Part shown: positions 1-8,559 of the stretch, one piece after another | Position numbering within the stretch: position 1 is the first letter of the stretch | Layout: every line of letters begins with the position of its first letter | DNA from: Streptomyces sp. NBC_00358 | GTDB lineage: Bacteria; Actinomycetota; Actinomycetes; Streptomycetales; Streptomycetaceae | Direction of reading: 5' to 3' | DNA: 64,000 nucleotides | Assembly (NCBI RefSeq): GCF_036099295.1 | Contig: NZ_CP107976.1 | Location: forward strand, 1,054,001 to 1,118,000 | The notes under the pieces: model-generated | Database searches by the model: none | Told to the model about the DNA's origin: nothing | The model's input: only the letters and a program-made list of their open reading frames with translations | Position numbers and translations under genes: made by a program

Positions 1-2093
1 ACGGCGTCCCCACCGACTTCGTGGTCGACGTGTGGCAGAACGGCGCGTGGCAGACAGCCGCCACCGTCTTGGACAACGATGTCATCCAGCGTGCCGTGGC
101 GTTCGCGTCCAAGGTGTCCACCACCGGGGTCCGGATCACGGTGACACGCGTCCAGGACACCTCGCGAGGGGCGTTCACCCGGGTCAACGAGGTGTGGCCG
201 GAGGCCGTCGCGCCGGTGGTGACACCGGCCGTCACGGTGGACTTCGGCAAGGTCGTCGTCGGACACCCGCGCGTCCGCTTCGCCTCCGCGTCGGACAACT
301 CCCCCGGTGTGCGGCTCGCGTTCTCCGAGACCCTGCAGTTCCTCACCGACCGCTCCGACTTCACCCGCTCCGACCAGTCCGGCGGGGCGGGCCGGGGAAC
401 CGACCAGTTCGCCGTACCGACCGCGGGCGCGGACTGGACCGACCAGAAGGGCTATCAGGCGGGCGACAAGGTCTACGCGGACGGGCTGCACGGCTTCCGC
501 TATCTCAGGATCACACTGGACGCACTGCCGGGCGACGCGCCTGCCGCCCAGCCGTGGGGAACGGTCGAGATCGACTCCGTCGGCCTCGACTTCAGCGCCT
601 ACCTGGGCACGCCCGGTACCTACCGGGGATGGTTCCTGTGCTCCGACGACGACCTCAATCGGTACTGGTACGGAGCCTCGTACACCAATGAGCTGGTCAC
701 GGACACCTTCCGTCAGGACGACGTCGACCCGCGCAACGCCTGGAGCCCTTCCCTCGAAGGCAAGTCGGTGCTGCACGACGGCGCGAAGCGCGACCGGGAC
801 CCGTACGTCGGTGACCTGGCGGTGTCGGCGCGCACCCTCTACCTGACCCATGACGACGCGGCCGCCGCCGCGCGCAACGTCCTGGCCGACCTGGCCGACC
901 ATCAGCGCGCCGACGGCTGGATCCCTCCCGCCTCCATCTCCGGTTACGCACTGCCCCTGTTCGACTATCCGCTGTGGTGGGTGACATGCAGTTGGGACTA
1001 CGTGCTCTACACGGGGGACCGCTCCTACGCGAACCGCTACTACCCGAACCTGCTGAAGGTGCTCGACACCTGGTACCCGAGTGTCACCGACGACGCCGGT
1101 CTCCTGAGCAAGGGCCTGAACGGCACGGGCGGATACGGCGACTACGCCTTCCTGGACCGCACCGGACGCATCACCTACTACAACGCCAACTACGTCCAGG
1201 CCCTCAACGACGCCGCGCGGATGGCTGGTTGGCTGGGCCGGACCGCGGACGCGCAGCGCTGGAGCCGGCGGGCGTCGGCGGTCAAGGACGCCATCAACAC
1301 GCATCTGTGGGACGACACCGCCGGCGCCTATCTCGACTCCGCGACGGGACCGGTCAGGCACGCGCAGGACGGCAACGCGATCGCCATCACCGCGGGTGTC
1401 GCCGGGAGCGACCGCGCCGCCTCGGCCCTCGCGCATCTGGACGCCACCACACAACGCCCCTACGGCAACGCGTTCATGGACAACGACACCCTCTTCGCAG
1501 ATGCCTCACAGCGCGTGTACGCCTTCACCTCGTACCCCGAGATCGTGGCACGCTTCGAGGCCGGTCGCGCGGAGTCCGCCGTCGACCAGATCCGGCGCAC
1601 CTACGGCTGGATGGACAGCCACGACCCCGGCATCACCAACTGGGAGGGCATCGGTCCCGGCGGATCGTTGTACGAGGGCGCCTACACCAGCATGGCGCAC
1701 GGCTGGTCCACGGGTGTCCTCCCCGCGCTGAGCCATCAACTGCTGGGCGCTCAGCCGACATCCCCCGGATACGCCACCTGGGAGGTGCGGCCCAATCCCG
1801 GGGGCATCGCCTGGGCCCAAGGACAACTTCCCACCCCTCAGGGGCCTTTGGAGGTCAGTTGGGACAACGGTGAGAACACCTTCGTACTGACCGTTCATGT
1901 GCCCTCGGGAACCCGGGGCACTGTCGCGTTCCCGATGAGCGGTCATGATGTGACGGTCCGCAGGAACGGGCGCGTGCTCTGGGACGGTCGCCGGGTCCCG
2001 GCCGACCATGACGTTCGGGTCGTCGACGGCCGGATCACGGTGTCGGGCCTGCGCGCGGGCACCCACAGGTTCTCCGCCGTCCGCCACGGCTGA
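1..2093 (+). CDS. alpha-L-rhamnosidase-like glycoside hydrolase (GH78 type), 5' end outside window
   Basis: The reading frame is open from base 3 to the TGA at 2091-2093, so about 697 residues of a longer protein are present and the start lies upstream of the window. The first ~190 residues look like beta-sandwich domains. A catalytic (alpha/alpha)6-barrel region follows, carrying the GH78-type block HDGAKRDRDPYVGDL (around 777-822) and, near the end, the WEGIGPGGSLYEG and HGWSTG segments. A C-terminal beta-domain closes the protein. GH78 enzymes release terminal L-rhamnose from glycosides and pectic polymers and are usually secreted in Streptomyces; no signal peptide can be seen because the N-terminus is missing. 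Exact substrate is not determinable. Confidence 0.88.
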   Translation, partial: GVPTDFVVDVWQNGAWQTAATVLDNDVIQRAVAFASKVSTTGVRITVTRVQDTSRGAFTRVNEVWPEAVAPVVTPAVTVDFGKVVVGHPRVRFASASDNSPGVRLAFSETLQFLTDRSDFTRSDQSGGAGRGTDQFAVPTAGADWTDQKGYQAGDKVYADGLHGFRYLRITLDALPGDAPAAQPWGTVEIDSVGLDFSAYLGTPGTYRGWFLCSDDDLNRYWYGASYTNELVTDTFRQDDVDPRNAWSPSLEGKSVLHDGAKRDRDPYVGDLAVSARTLYLTHDDAAAAARNVLADLADHQRADGWIPPASISGYALPLFDYPLWWVTCSWDYVLYTGDRSYANRYYPNLLKVLDTWYPSVTDDAGLLSKGLNGTGGYGDYAFLDRTGRITYYNANYVQALNDAARMAGWLGRTADAQRWSRRASAVKDAINTHLWDDTAGAYLDSATGPVRHAQDGNAIAITAGVAGSDRAASALAHLDATTQRPYGNAFMDNDTLFADASQRVYAFTSYPEIVARFEAGRAESAVDQIRRTYGWMDSHDPGITNWEGIGPGGSLYEGAYTSMAHGWSTGVLPALSHQLLGAQPTSPGYATWEVRPNPGGIAWAQGQLPTPQGPLEVSWDNGENTFVLTVHVPSGTRGTVAFPMSGHDVTVRRNGRVLWDGRRVPADHDVRVVDGRITVSGLRAGTHRFSAVRHG

Positions 2094-2200
2094 GGCGCGC
2101 CGCGGGTGGTGCGACCGGGCCACCCGCACCAGGAATCCGGAGCGGGGCCGACAGCGGGTCGGCCCCGCGGCCGACCCTCGGGTCGAACGCGCGCTCACCG

Positions 2201-2240
2201 GCGTTCATGGGTGTTCATGGAGGTTCATGGATGTTCATGG
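2201..2240. repeat. four tandem 10-bp units (NNGTTCATGG)
   Basis: Four consecutive 10-bp units each end in GTTCATGG, in exact 10-bp phase. They lie between the convergent ends of the rhamnosidase and the regulatory ATPase. The period equals about one helical turn, which could suit phased protein binding, but no gene starts next to it. Confidence 0.85.
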
Positions 2241-2336
2241 CCCAGTAGATCCTGCTCCGCCGGACTGGGCATCCCTCTGTGCCGGCGGCACGCGGGACAT
2301 CGACGCACCCGCTCGGCCCATGAAGGACGGGGAACC

Positions 2337-2756
2337 TCAGTCACCGTCGTCGCGCTGTCCGGCGCCGACCGGGCGGAAGCACGCCGTGACCGTCTTCCCG
2401 TGCCGCTGGCACTTCATGCCCCACTCGTCGGCGAGCATCCGCACGATGCCGACCCCACGGCCGGACAACGCCCCGGGCTCCGGATCGCGTTGGGTCGGCA
2501 GCGTGGAGTCCTCGTCGTGGACACTCACGTGCAGGCAGTCGCCGTCCCAGGTGAGGACGAGATGCGCGTCGCTGCGGGCGTGGATGTGGGCGTTGGTGAG
2601 CAGTTCCGACACCGTCAGCACGACGGCGTCCACCGTCTCGGGTTCCTCGGCCGTCCACGCGAGGGACTCCAGGTGTCCGCGGGTCCAGCGCCGCCCGGCA
2701 CCGACCCCTCCCGAGACCGGGAACGAGTGTGCCCAGCCCATCGCCCTGACCGCCAT
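2337..2756 (-). CDS. RsbW-like ATP-binding regulatory protein (HATPase_c_2)
   Basis: A 139-residue protein with the GHKL ATPase boxes: N-box ELLTNAHIHAR (about residues 50-60), G1-like DEDSTLP and G2 GRGVGIV (about 98-104). This is the single-domain anti-sigma-factor/serine-kinase type abundant in Streptomyces, where such proteins act in the cytoplasm by phosphorylating or binding anti-anti-sigma or other partners. The ATG at 2756 has GAGG eight bases upstream. No STAS partner or sigma factor is adjacent, so the partner is unknown. It is convergent with the rhamnosidase gene. Confidence 0.85.
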   Translation of the reverse strand: MAVRAMGWAHSFPVSGGVGAGRRWTRGHLESLAWTAEEPETVDAVVLTVSELLTNAHIHARSDAHLVLTWDGDCLHVSVHDEDSTLPTQRDPEPGALSGRGVGIVRMLADEWGMKCQRHGKTVTACFRPVGAGQRDDGD

Positions 2757-3111
2757 CGCCCGACCTCGCTCCCGTTGTTGTCGCCCGTTCCCGCCTCTGC
2801 CGCTCTCGTACTCGGCGGGTACCCGGAACGCGGCCCGGTACCCGGAAGCCGGTCACGCGGTGGGCGGCACCGCCGACTCGCCGGAACCCTGTGGAGGTCG
2901 ATCGGCACCACAACAGGCGCTCCCCTTTGGGGCGAACCGGCACGCTAAGGGAACAACGTGCCAACGCTGTCCGTACTATCTGTAAGCCGGGGCATACGCA
3001 TCAAGTGCGTCCGCCCAGCCATACAGCCCGGTCAACATGAACACGCCCTGCCCTCCGGCCCCATCGCGGCGTGTTCATGCGGCGACCGCGCGCCGAAGAG
3101 AGGTCTCCATC
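2757..3111. other. intergenic region with a 5'-leader hairpin
   Basis: This gap separates the divergent ATPase gene and the 213-aa regulator. It should hold both promoters, but no confident -35/-10 pair was picked. Its one distinct structure is the 12-bp-arm inverted repeat at 3036-3079, listed separately. Confidence 0.6.
3036..3079 (+). promoter_or_regulatory. perfect inverted repeat in the leader of the 3112 gene
   Basis: Arms CATGAACACGCC (3036-3047) and GGCGTGTTCATG (3068-3079) are perfectly complementary over 12 bp with a 20-nt loop. It ends 15 bases before the ribosome site of the downstream gene, so it is either an operator or an RNA hairpin in the 5' leader. Confidence 0.7.
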
Positions 3112-3750
3112 GTGCCCGACACCAAGACTCCCACCGAACTGACATCTCAGTACACCGCTCAGGTGGTCGGCGACCTGGAGCGCAACGCCAAGGAGCAGGA
3201 GCGCGTGGGCGCGGAGATCGACGCTCTGCAGGAGCAGTTGAACGCTCTGCGGCACGACCACGCGGTCCTCACCAACCTGCACCAGGCGCTGGGCGTCACG
3301 GGCGGGCTCGTCGAGGCCGGCCCCGAGCCGGTGGCGGCCTCCTCGGTGCCGCGCCAGAAGGCTCGCGGCAAGTCCGCCGACGGCAAGCGGTCACGGACCA
3401 GGAAGACCGCCGCCACCAAGGCCACCGCGGCGCGGACGGCGGACGCCGACAAGCCCACGGACAAGGCCGGTTCCGCCCAGCCCACCCTCATCGAGCTCAT
3501 CCGCCGCTACCTCACGGAACAGAGCGAACCGCGCTCCGCCGCGGAGGTGTCCACGGCGCTCGTCCAAACCCACCCCGACCGCCGCATCCAGACGAACGTC
3601 GTACGGACCACTCTGGAGAACCTCGTGGCCAAGAGCCATGCCCATCGCGCCAAGCAGGGCAGCTCCGTGTTCTACACGGCCGTCGATGAGCAGGACCCCT
3701 CGGAGCCGGCGACGGACACGGAACAGCCGGCCGAGGCCAAGAGCAACTGA
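3112..3750 (+). CDS. predicted DNA-binding regulatory protein, coiled-coil plus winged helix
   Basis: The GTG at 3112 is preceded by GAAGAGAGG with good spacing and gives 212 residues; an in-frame ATG at 3037 lies inside the hairpin and is less likely. Residues ~10-60 are a charged heptad-like helix (ERNAKEQERVGAEIDALQEQ). The middle is Lys/Ala/Thr-rich (about 85-125, histone-tail-like). The last third (TLIELIRRYLTEQ ... IQTNVVRTTLENLVAKS ... SSVFYTAV) reads as a winged-helix domain. This architecture is typical of Streptomyces proteins annotated only as regulatory protein. Target and ligand are unknown. Confidence 0.72.
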   Translation: MPDTKTPTELTSQYTAQVVGDLERNAKEQERVGAEIDALQEQLNALRHDHAVLTNLHQALGVTGGLVEAGPEPVAASSVPRQKARGKSADGKRSRTRKTAATKATAARTADADKPTDKAGSAQPTLIELIRRYLTEQSEPRSAAEVSTALVQTHPDRRIQTNVVRTTLENLVAKSHAHRAKQGSSVFYTAVDEQDPSEPATDTEQPAEAKSN

Positions 3751-3897
3751 CTGTTCGTCAATTGCATTTCACCGGAGCGGACTTGAGCGTCCACGCGATC
3801 CCGTCGACGGCGATGGCGGGCGCTCGCGTCGGCCGTCGGGGGGTCCGGCGCGGCTCCGCACCGGACGCTTCGATGCGCGGCGCGCCCGGAGGGCCGC

Positions 3898-4389
3898 TCA
3901 GGCCGTCACCTTGGCGATGAACGCCGCGAGGTTCGCCACGGTCCGCTGGATCTTCTCCTCCGGGGTCAGCGACTCATGGAGCCGCCCTCCGACGCCCGCG
4001 TCCTTCTTCCCCCGCACGTACAGAGAGCAGGCGAGGTCGCTGCACAGGTAGGCGCCGACCGAGTTCCCCTGTTGTCCGGCCTTCCCCGCCTTGGGCGCGA
4101 CCATCAGGGAGACGCCGCCGGTGTGCATGGTCACGCACACCGAGCACATGCTGCGCCGCATGTGGCCCGAGGTCGCGCTGGGGCAGCGGAGCTGGAGGGC
4201 CTTGGGGCCGTCGTCCAGTTCCGCCACCAGGTACGCGCGCTCCGGCGCCTGGGGGTCGCGCCAGCCGAGGTAGTCGAGGTCGTCCCAGGGCCGGTCGGTC
4301 AGGTCACGCGGGACGGAGAGGCGCTTCGCCTCGCCCTTGGTGCAGTTCACGAAGGCGGCGCGGATCTCTTGCTCGGTCAACGGCTTCAT
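3898..4389 (-). CDS. FBP-domain zinc protein (FusB/FusC-like elongation factor G-binding family)
   Basis: A 163-residue protein starting at the ATG at 4389. The C-terminal half has a CSVC pair followed ~30 residues later by CSDLAC, the four-cysteine treble-clef zinc finger of the FBP family. In staphylococci FusB/FusC bind EF-G and rescue it from fusidic acid; actinobacterial members are mostly uncharacterised. The gene is divergent from a TetR regulator, with a perfect palindrome between them, suggesting inducible control by that TetR. The Shine-Dalgarno is weak (GTGAG). Function as antibiotic protection is inferred from family and context. Confidence 0.85.
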   Translation of the reverse strand: MKPLTEQEIRAAFVNCTKGEAKRLSVPRDLTDRPWDDLDYLGWRDPQAPERAYLVAELDDGPKALQLRCPSATSGHMRRSMCSVCVTMHTGGVSLMVAPKAGKAGQQGNSVGAYLCSDLACSLYVRGKKDAGVGGRLHESLTPEEKIQRTVANLAAFIAKVTA

Positions 4390-4402
4390 ATGGCTCACGG
4401 TA

Positions 4403-4427
4403 ATTTGCCTAAAGGTATTAGGCAAAT
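4403..4427. promoter_or_regulatory. TetR-type operator between the FBP gene and tetR
   Basis: ATTTGCCTAA (4403-4412) and TTAGGCAAAT (4418-4427) form a perfect 10-bp inverted repeat with a 5-nt spacer. It sits 14 bases upstream of the FBP start codon and 34 bases upstream of the tetR start, in the AT-rich core of the divergent promoter. It is a very likely autoregulatory operator of the adjacent TetR. Confidence 0.85.
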
Positions 4428-4460
4428 ACATAATCGGTTACGCCTAGGGAGAGGAAGGAC

Positions 4461-5030
4461 ATGGTTCGCGCGGGACTGAACGCCGAGCGCCTGACGCGAG
4501 CGGGGGCCGAGCTGGCCGACGAGGTCGGCTTCGACCAGGTGACCGTGTCGGGGCTGGCCCGGCGGTTCGACGTCAAGGTCGCGAGTCTGTACTCGCACGT
4601 GAAGAGCTCCCACGACCTCAAGACCAGGATCGCCCTCCTCGCGCTCGACGAACTCGCCGACAGGGGGGCCGCCGCGCTGGCGGGGCGGGCCGGCAAGGAC
4701 GCCCTGACCGCCTTCGCGAACGTCTACCGCGACTACGCCAGGGAGCACCCGGGCCGCTACGCGGCGGCACAACTGAGGCTCGACCCGGAGACGGCGGCGG
4801 CGAGCGCCGGGGTCAAGCACGCGCGGATGATGCGGGCGATCCTGCGCGGCTACGACCTGACGGAACCGGACCAGACCCATGCCGTGCGGATGCTGGGAAG
4901 TGTGTTCCACGGCTATGTCAGCCTGGAGACGGCCGGAGGGTTCAGCCACAGCACCCCCGACTCGCAGGAGAGCTGGTCGCGTGTCCTGGACGCCCTCGAC
5001 GCCCTGCTGCGGAACTGGCCCGCTCCCTGA
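4461..5030 (+). CDS. TetR/AcrR-family repressor with WHG C-terminal domain
   Basis: The 189-residue protein has an N-terminal TetR helix-turn-helix (DEVGFDQVTVSGLARRFDVK, then VASLYSHVKS, residues ~20-50). Its all-alpha ligand domain carries the FHGYVSLETAGGF segment near residue 150, typical of the WHG-type family. The ATG at 4461 follows GAGAGGAAGGAC. It is divergent from the FBP gene and probably represses both through the palindrome at 4403-4427. The ligand is unknown; a ribosome-targeting compound would fit the neighbour. Confidence 0.9.
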   Translation: MVRAGLNAERLTRAGAELADEVGFDQVTVSGLARRFDVKVASLYSHVKSSHDLKTRIALLALDELADRGAAALAGRAGKDALTAFANVYRDYAREHPGRYAAAQLRLDPETAAASAGVKHARMMRAILRGYDLTEPDQTHAVRMLGSVFHGYVSLETAGGFSHSTPDSQESWSRVLDALDALLRNWPAP

Positions 5031-5090
5031 GAGCCGACGCGTCGAGCGACGGGATGCCGACCACCCGGGCGTCCCTTTCCGGTCCTGATA

Positions 5091-5120
5091 CCGGACACCG
5101 GCCATTCTGCCGGTGTCCGG
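5091..5120 (+). terminator. hairpin after tetR
   Basis: CCGGACACCGGC (5091-5102) pairs perfectly with GCCGGTGTCCGG (5109-5120) around a 6-nt loop, 60 bases after the tetR stop. There is no T-run, as is usual for Streptomyces terminators. Confidence 0.65.
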
Positions 5121-5273
5121 CACAGGACCGTCCGCCGTGCTCCCCTGCCCACATCGTGCATCGCCGTACGTGACAGCCGCATTGCCGGTTCCCGGCAGTG
5201 TTGCCTAGGCTCTGCGTGCCGGTCACCGTCAAGAAGTCGTCACCGGGCCGTCAGGAAACCGGGGGACGAATTG

Positions 5274-6329
5274 ATGGAGCGACAGATACCCGAGCAGTAT
5301 CTGGAGGGCTATGCCCGGATACTGGCCGAGGTCTCCGTCACCGGCCGCCGTCTCACCCGGGACGAGATCGAGTCCCGGCGAGTGCTGGGCGAGCGGGCCG
5401 CCATCGCCGGTCACGGCCTGCCCGCGCTCGTCAGTGCCCACCTCTCCGCCGCCCGCGCCGCCTGGCCCGCGGCGCCCGCCGCGGCCGACTGCACCCTCGC
5501 GGCGGTCCAACAGGTCATCGACGCCTTCGCCGAGGGCTACGAGCGGGCCCAACTCCTCGCGGTACGCAAGGAGGAGGCCGCGCGCCGCGAGTTCATCGAC
5601 GACCTCCTCTACGGGCGCAGCGACCTGGGCCGCCTCGCCGAGCGTTCCGAACGCTTCGGCCTGCGCCTCTCGCACGCGCACGCCGTCGCCGTCGCCGAGG
5701 GCCCGTCGGCGTACGACGAGTCGGCGCCGGTCCCCCGACGGGTGGAGCAGGCCGTCATCGCCCGGTTCGGCGACCGCAGCATCCTGTTCACCACGAAGGG
5801 CGGGCGGATGCTGTGCGTCGCGCCCGGCGACCAGGAGGACGTCCTCACCCACTTCGCCCAGCAGGCGCACGCGGCGACCGGCGGCGGACGCGTCGCCATC
5901 GGCCGCCCCCAGCCCGGCCCCGGCGGGGTCGTCCAGTCCTACGAGGAGGCCCTGAACACCCTGGAACTCGCCGAGCGGCTCGGCCTGGACGCTCCCGTGC
6001 TGCGCGCCGCCGACCTGCTCGTCTACCCGGTTCTCACCCGGGACCGCCAGGCCATGGCCGAGCTGGTCCTCGCCACGCTCGGCCCGCTCACCGGCGCGCG
6101 CGGCGGCGCCCAACCGCTCCTGGACACCCTGACCGCGTACTTCGACACCGGCTGCGTGGCCGCCGCGGCGGCCCGCCGCCTCTCCTTGAGCGTGCGGGCC
6201 CTGACGTACCGCCTCGAACGCATCCACCAGTTCACCGGGGCCGACCCCAACGATCCCGCCAACCGCTACATGCTGCAGACCGCGGTCATCGGGGCCCGGC
6301 TGCTGGACTGGCCCGCGCGGAGTCTGTGA
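5274..6329 (+). CDS. PucR-family transcriptional regulator (CdaR-like, C-terminal HTH_30)
   Basis: The ATG at 5274 (a TTG sits directly before it) lies eight bases after a GGGGGA ribosome site and gives 351 residues. The N-terminal ~110 residues are a helical sensor region, the middle is a GGDEF-like regulatory fold, and the C-terminus is the PucR helix-turn-helix (YFDTGCVAAAAARRLSLSV, then LTYRLERIHQFTG, about residues 285-325). Such proteins are one-component regulators of catabolic or developmental genes. It ends one base before the convergent reductase gene and has no obvious operon partner, so its target is unknown. Confidence 0.87.
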   Translation: MERQIPEQYLEGYARILAEVSVTGRRLTRDEIESRRVLGERAAIAGHGLPALVSAHLSAARAAWPAAPAAADCTLAAVQQVIDAFAEGYERAQLLAVRKEEAARREFIDDLLYGRSDLGRLAERSERFGLRLSHAHAVAVAEGPSAYDESAPVPRRVEQAVIARFGDRSILFTTKGGRMLCVAPGDQEDVLTHFAQQAHAATGGGRVAIGRPQPGPGGVVQSYEEALNTLELAERLGLDAPVLRAADLLVYPVLTRDRQAMAELVLATLGPLTGARGGAQPLLDTLTAYFDTGCVAAAAARRLSLSVRALTYRLERIHQFTGADPNDPANRYMLQTAVIGARLLDWPARSL

Positions 6330-6330
6330 C

Positions 6331-7071
6331 TCAGCGGTAGTCGGGGTTCGGGGCGTCCGGACGGCAGCCCGCGTCCCACTGCGAACGCTGGTTGCCGTGG
6401 GCCGGGATACCGCCGGACCGCTTCAGCAGGGCCGCCATGTGCATCAGGTTCCAGGTCATGAAGGTGGTGTTGCGGTTCGTGAAGTCGTTCTCGGGGCCGC
6501 CCGAACCGGGGTCGAGATACGACGGACCGGGTCCCGCGGGACCGATCCAGCCGGCGTCGGCCTGCGGCGGGATGGTGTATCCGAGGTGCTGGAGGCTGTA
6601 GAGGAGGTTCATCGCGCAGTGCTTCACACCGTCCTCGTTGCCGGTGATCAGACAACCGCCGACCCGCCCGTAATAGGCGTACTGGCCCGCGGAGTTGAGC
6701 AGTCCCGAGCCGCTGTAGAGCCGTTCGACGACCTGCTTGGTGACGGAGCTGTTGTCACCGAGCCAGATCGGGCCGGCGAGGACCAGGATGTCGGCGGCCA
6801 TCACCCGCTCCTGGATGGCGGGCCAGTCGTCCGTGGCGAAGCCGTGCTCGGTCATGTCCGGGTAGACGCCCGGCGCGATGTCGTGGTCGACGGCGCGGAC
6901 CTCCTCGACCGCGACTCCCTGGGCCTCCATGATCTCGCTGCTCTTGTCGACCAGCCCCTGGGTGTGGCTCTGCTGGGGGGCGGGCTTGAGGGTGCAGTTG
7001 ATGAACAGGGCGCGCAGATCGTCGAAGCGGTAGGTGTTGTCGGCTTCGGGGCTCGACGGTGACGCTGTCAC
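6331..7071 (-). CDS. flavodoxin-family NAD(P)H-dependent oxidoreductase
   Basis: The GTG at 7071 follows AAGGAG at good spacing and gives 246 residues; an open frame continues upstream but lacks a ribosome site. The protein starts its Rossmann-like fold with DLRALFINCTLKP and has LVLAGPIWLGDNSS around residues 100-115, the flavin-phosphate/isoalloxazine loop of NADPH-dependent FMN reductases. GRVGGCLITGNEDG follows at about 145. These enzymes reduce flavins or quinones. The tail (after ~205) is an aromatic/Asn-rich extension. It is convergent with the PucR gene with only a one-base gap. Confidence 0.85.
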   Translation of the reverse strand: MTASPSSPEADNTYRFDDLRALFINCTLKPAPQQSHTQGLVDKSSEIMEAQGVAVEEVRAVDHDIAPGVYPDMTEHGFATDDWPAIQERVMAADILVLAGPIWLGDNSSVTKQVVERLYSGSGLLNSAGQYAYYGRVGGCLITGNEDGVKHCAMNLLYSLQHLGYTIPPQADAGWIGPAGPGPSYLDPGSGGPENDFTNRNTTFMTWNLMHMAALLKRSGGIPAHGNQRSQWDAGCRPDAPNPDYR

Positions 7072-7444
7072 GGGGAACTCCTTCGTGCGGGGCTGCAACG
7101 GCGTGGGCCTGGATACGGAGGTGACCCGGCATCGGGTCCGGGTGGTTGTCCAGGAGCAGCGTCTCCCGTCGGCCCCGGCTTGTCCTCGAACGACGCACGG
7201 GCGCGCGTGACGAGTGGCGTGCGCCGGTGCGTCACGTGCCGCGCCGGCCGGACCGTACGCCGTCCGCCGTGTGACGTGCGCCCGGCCCAGTGCACCGCGC
7301 GCCCGGTGTCTCGGGCCGCGCGTGGGACGGGCGGAACACCGGTCGCGCGACGGTTCCGACGGCACGGCTCACGGCCCCTGCGCGTCCCCGGACGGTCCCC
7401 GGTCCGCGGTACCGGCTCTCCGCCGCGGGGCTAGGGTGGTGATC
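7072..7444. other. divergent intergenic region, no gene seen
   Basis: GC-rich sequence between the divergent oxidoreductase and aldo/keto reductase genes. It must contain both promoters. Short G/C repeats are present, but no convincing operator or small gene was found. Confidence 0.5.
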
Positions 7445-8305
7445 GTGACGACTGGACGATGGGCACTCGGCGGCGACTTGAGCGTCGCTCGAATCGGATA
7501 CGGCACGATGAAGCTGACCGGCTGGCCGCGGGGCGACCGGCCGGACCGGGACACCGCACTGGGGATTCTGCGCCGCGCCGTGGAACTCGGGGTGAACCAC
7601 ATCGACACCTCGTACTACTACGAGCGTGACGGGGTGTCGGCGAACGAGCTGATCCGGGAGGCCCTGTACCCCTACCCGGACGATCTGGTGATCGTCACCA
7701 AGGTGGGCGCGCTGGTCGAGGGCTCCGACATCGCCCTGCCCGCGGCCGGGAAGACGGGCCTCACGGCCGACAATCTGCGCCGGGGTGTCGAGGCGAACCT
7801 CAGCTCGCTCGGCCTGGACCGGATGGACGTGGTGAACCTCCGGCTGGGTGATCTCGCCGAGACCGGGACACCGTCCCTGGCCGAACCCCTGGAAGCCCTG
7901 ATGGCGCTGCGCGACGAGGGCCTGATCCGGCATCTGGGGATCTCCAACGTCACGGCCGACGAGTTCGCCGAGGCCCGCAGGATCGCGCCGATCGCGTGCG
8001 TCCAGAACCTCTACAACCTGTCCCAGCGCGATGACGATCCCCTCGTCGACGCCTGCACGGAAGCCGGCATCGCCTACGTCCCGTTCTTCCCGGTCGGCGG
8101 TTTCCAGCCGGTCACCGCCGAGCATCTGGAGTCGGTCGCCGCCCGCCACCGGGCGACGACACCCCAGGTCGCCCTGGCGTGGCTGCTGGCCCGGTCACCC
8201 GACATCCTCCTCATCCCCGGCACGGGTTCCCTGGCCCACTTGGAGGAGAACATCGCCGCCGGTGCGCTCGAACTGACCGCCGAGGACCTCGCCGAACTGG
8301 GGTAG
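7445..8305 (+). CDS. aldo/keto reductase
   Basis: The GTG at 7445 is chosen because AGGGTGG lies just before it; in-frame GTGs at 7436 and 7439 are alternatives. The 286-residue protein has the AKR TIM-barrel marks: GYGTMKLTGWPRG, the catalytic-tyrosine segment HIDTSYYYERDG, the lysine in IVTKVGALVEG, and the C-terminal cofactor loop LIPGTGSLAHLEENI. It should reduce carbonyls with NADPH in the cytoplasm. It lies divergent to a flavin reductase, so both could belong to a redox or detoxification response, but no shared regulatory site was found. Confidence 0.9.
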   Translation: MTTGRWALGGDLSVARIGYGTMKLTGWPRGDRPDRDTALGILRRAVELGVNHIDTSYYYERDGVSANELIREALYPYPDDLVIVTKVGALVEGSDIALPAAGKTGLTADNLRRGVEANLSSLGLDRMDVVNLRLGDLAETGTPSLAEPLEALMALRDEGLIRHLGISNVTADEFAEARRIAPIACVQNLYNLSQRDDDPLVDACTEAGIAYVPFFPVGGFQPVTAEHLESVAARHRATTPQVALAWLLARSPDILLIPGTGSLAHLEENIAAGALELTAEDLAELG

Positions 8306-8559
8306 CTCGGGCGGTTCGGGAGGGCCGGACCAGAGTCGGTGGACGAGGGTCCGTACGCCGATGGGGTCGACGGGTCCCGTTCTGAGCGAAGCGCCGGACC
8401 GGCCACGACGGGCGGGAAACAGGGGCCGGCGACGGCCCGTCGATTACGTCTTCGCAAGCCTGCAACCGAAGCGCCCCCGATCGTGTCTCACAGGACGCGA
8501 CTGGAGCGCGTGGGGACCGGGATGCCTCACGTGCCCCACGTCATGGGGAGGCATGGGTC

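Noticed and set aside
2008..2985. 325-residue plus-strand frame over the end of the rhamnosidase and the ATPase gene
   Set aside because: Overlaps the supported minus-strand ATPase and has no domain; a shadow frame.
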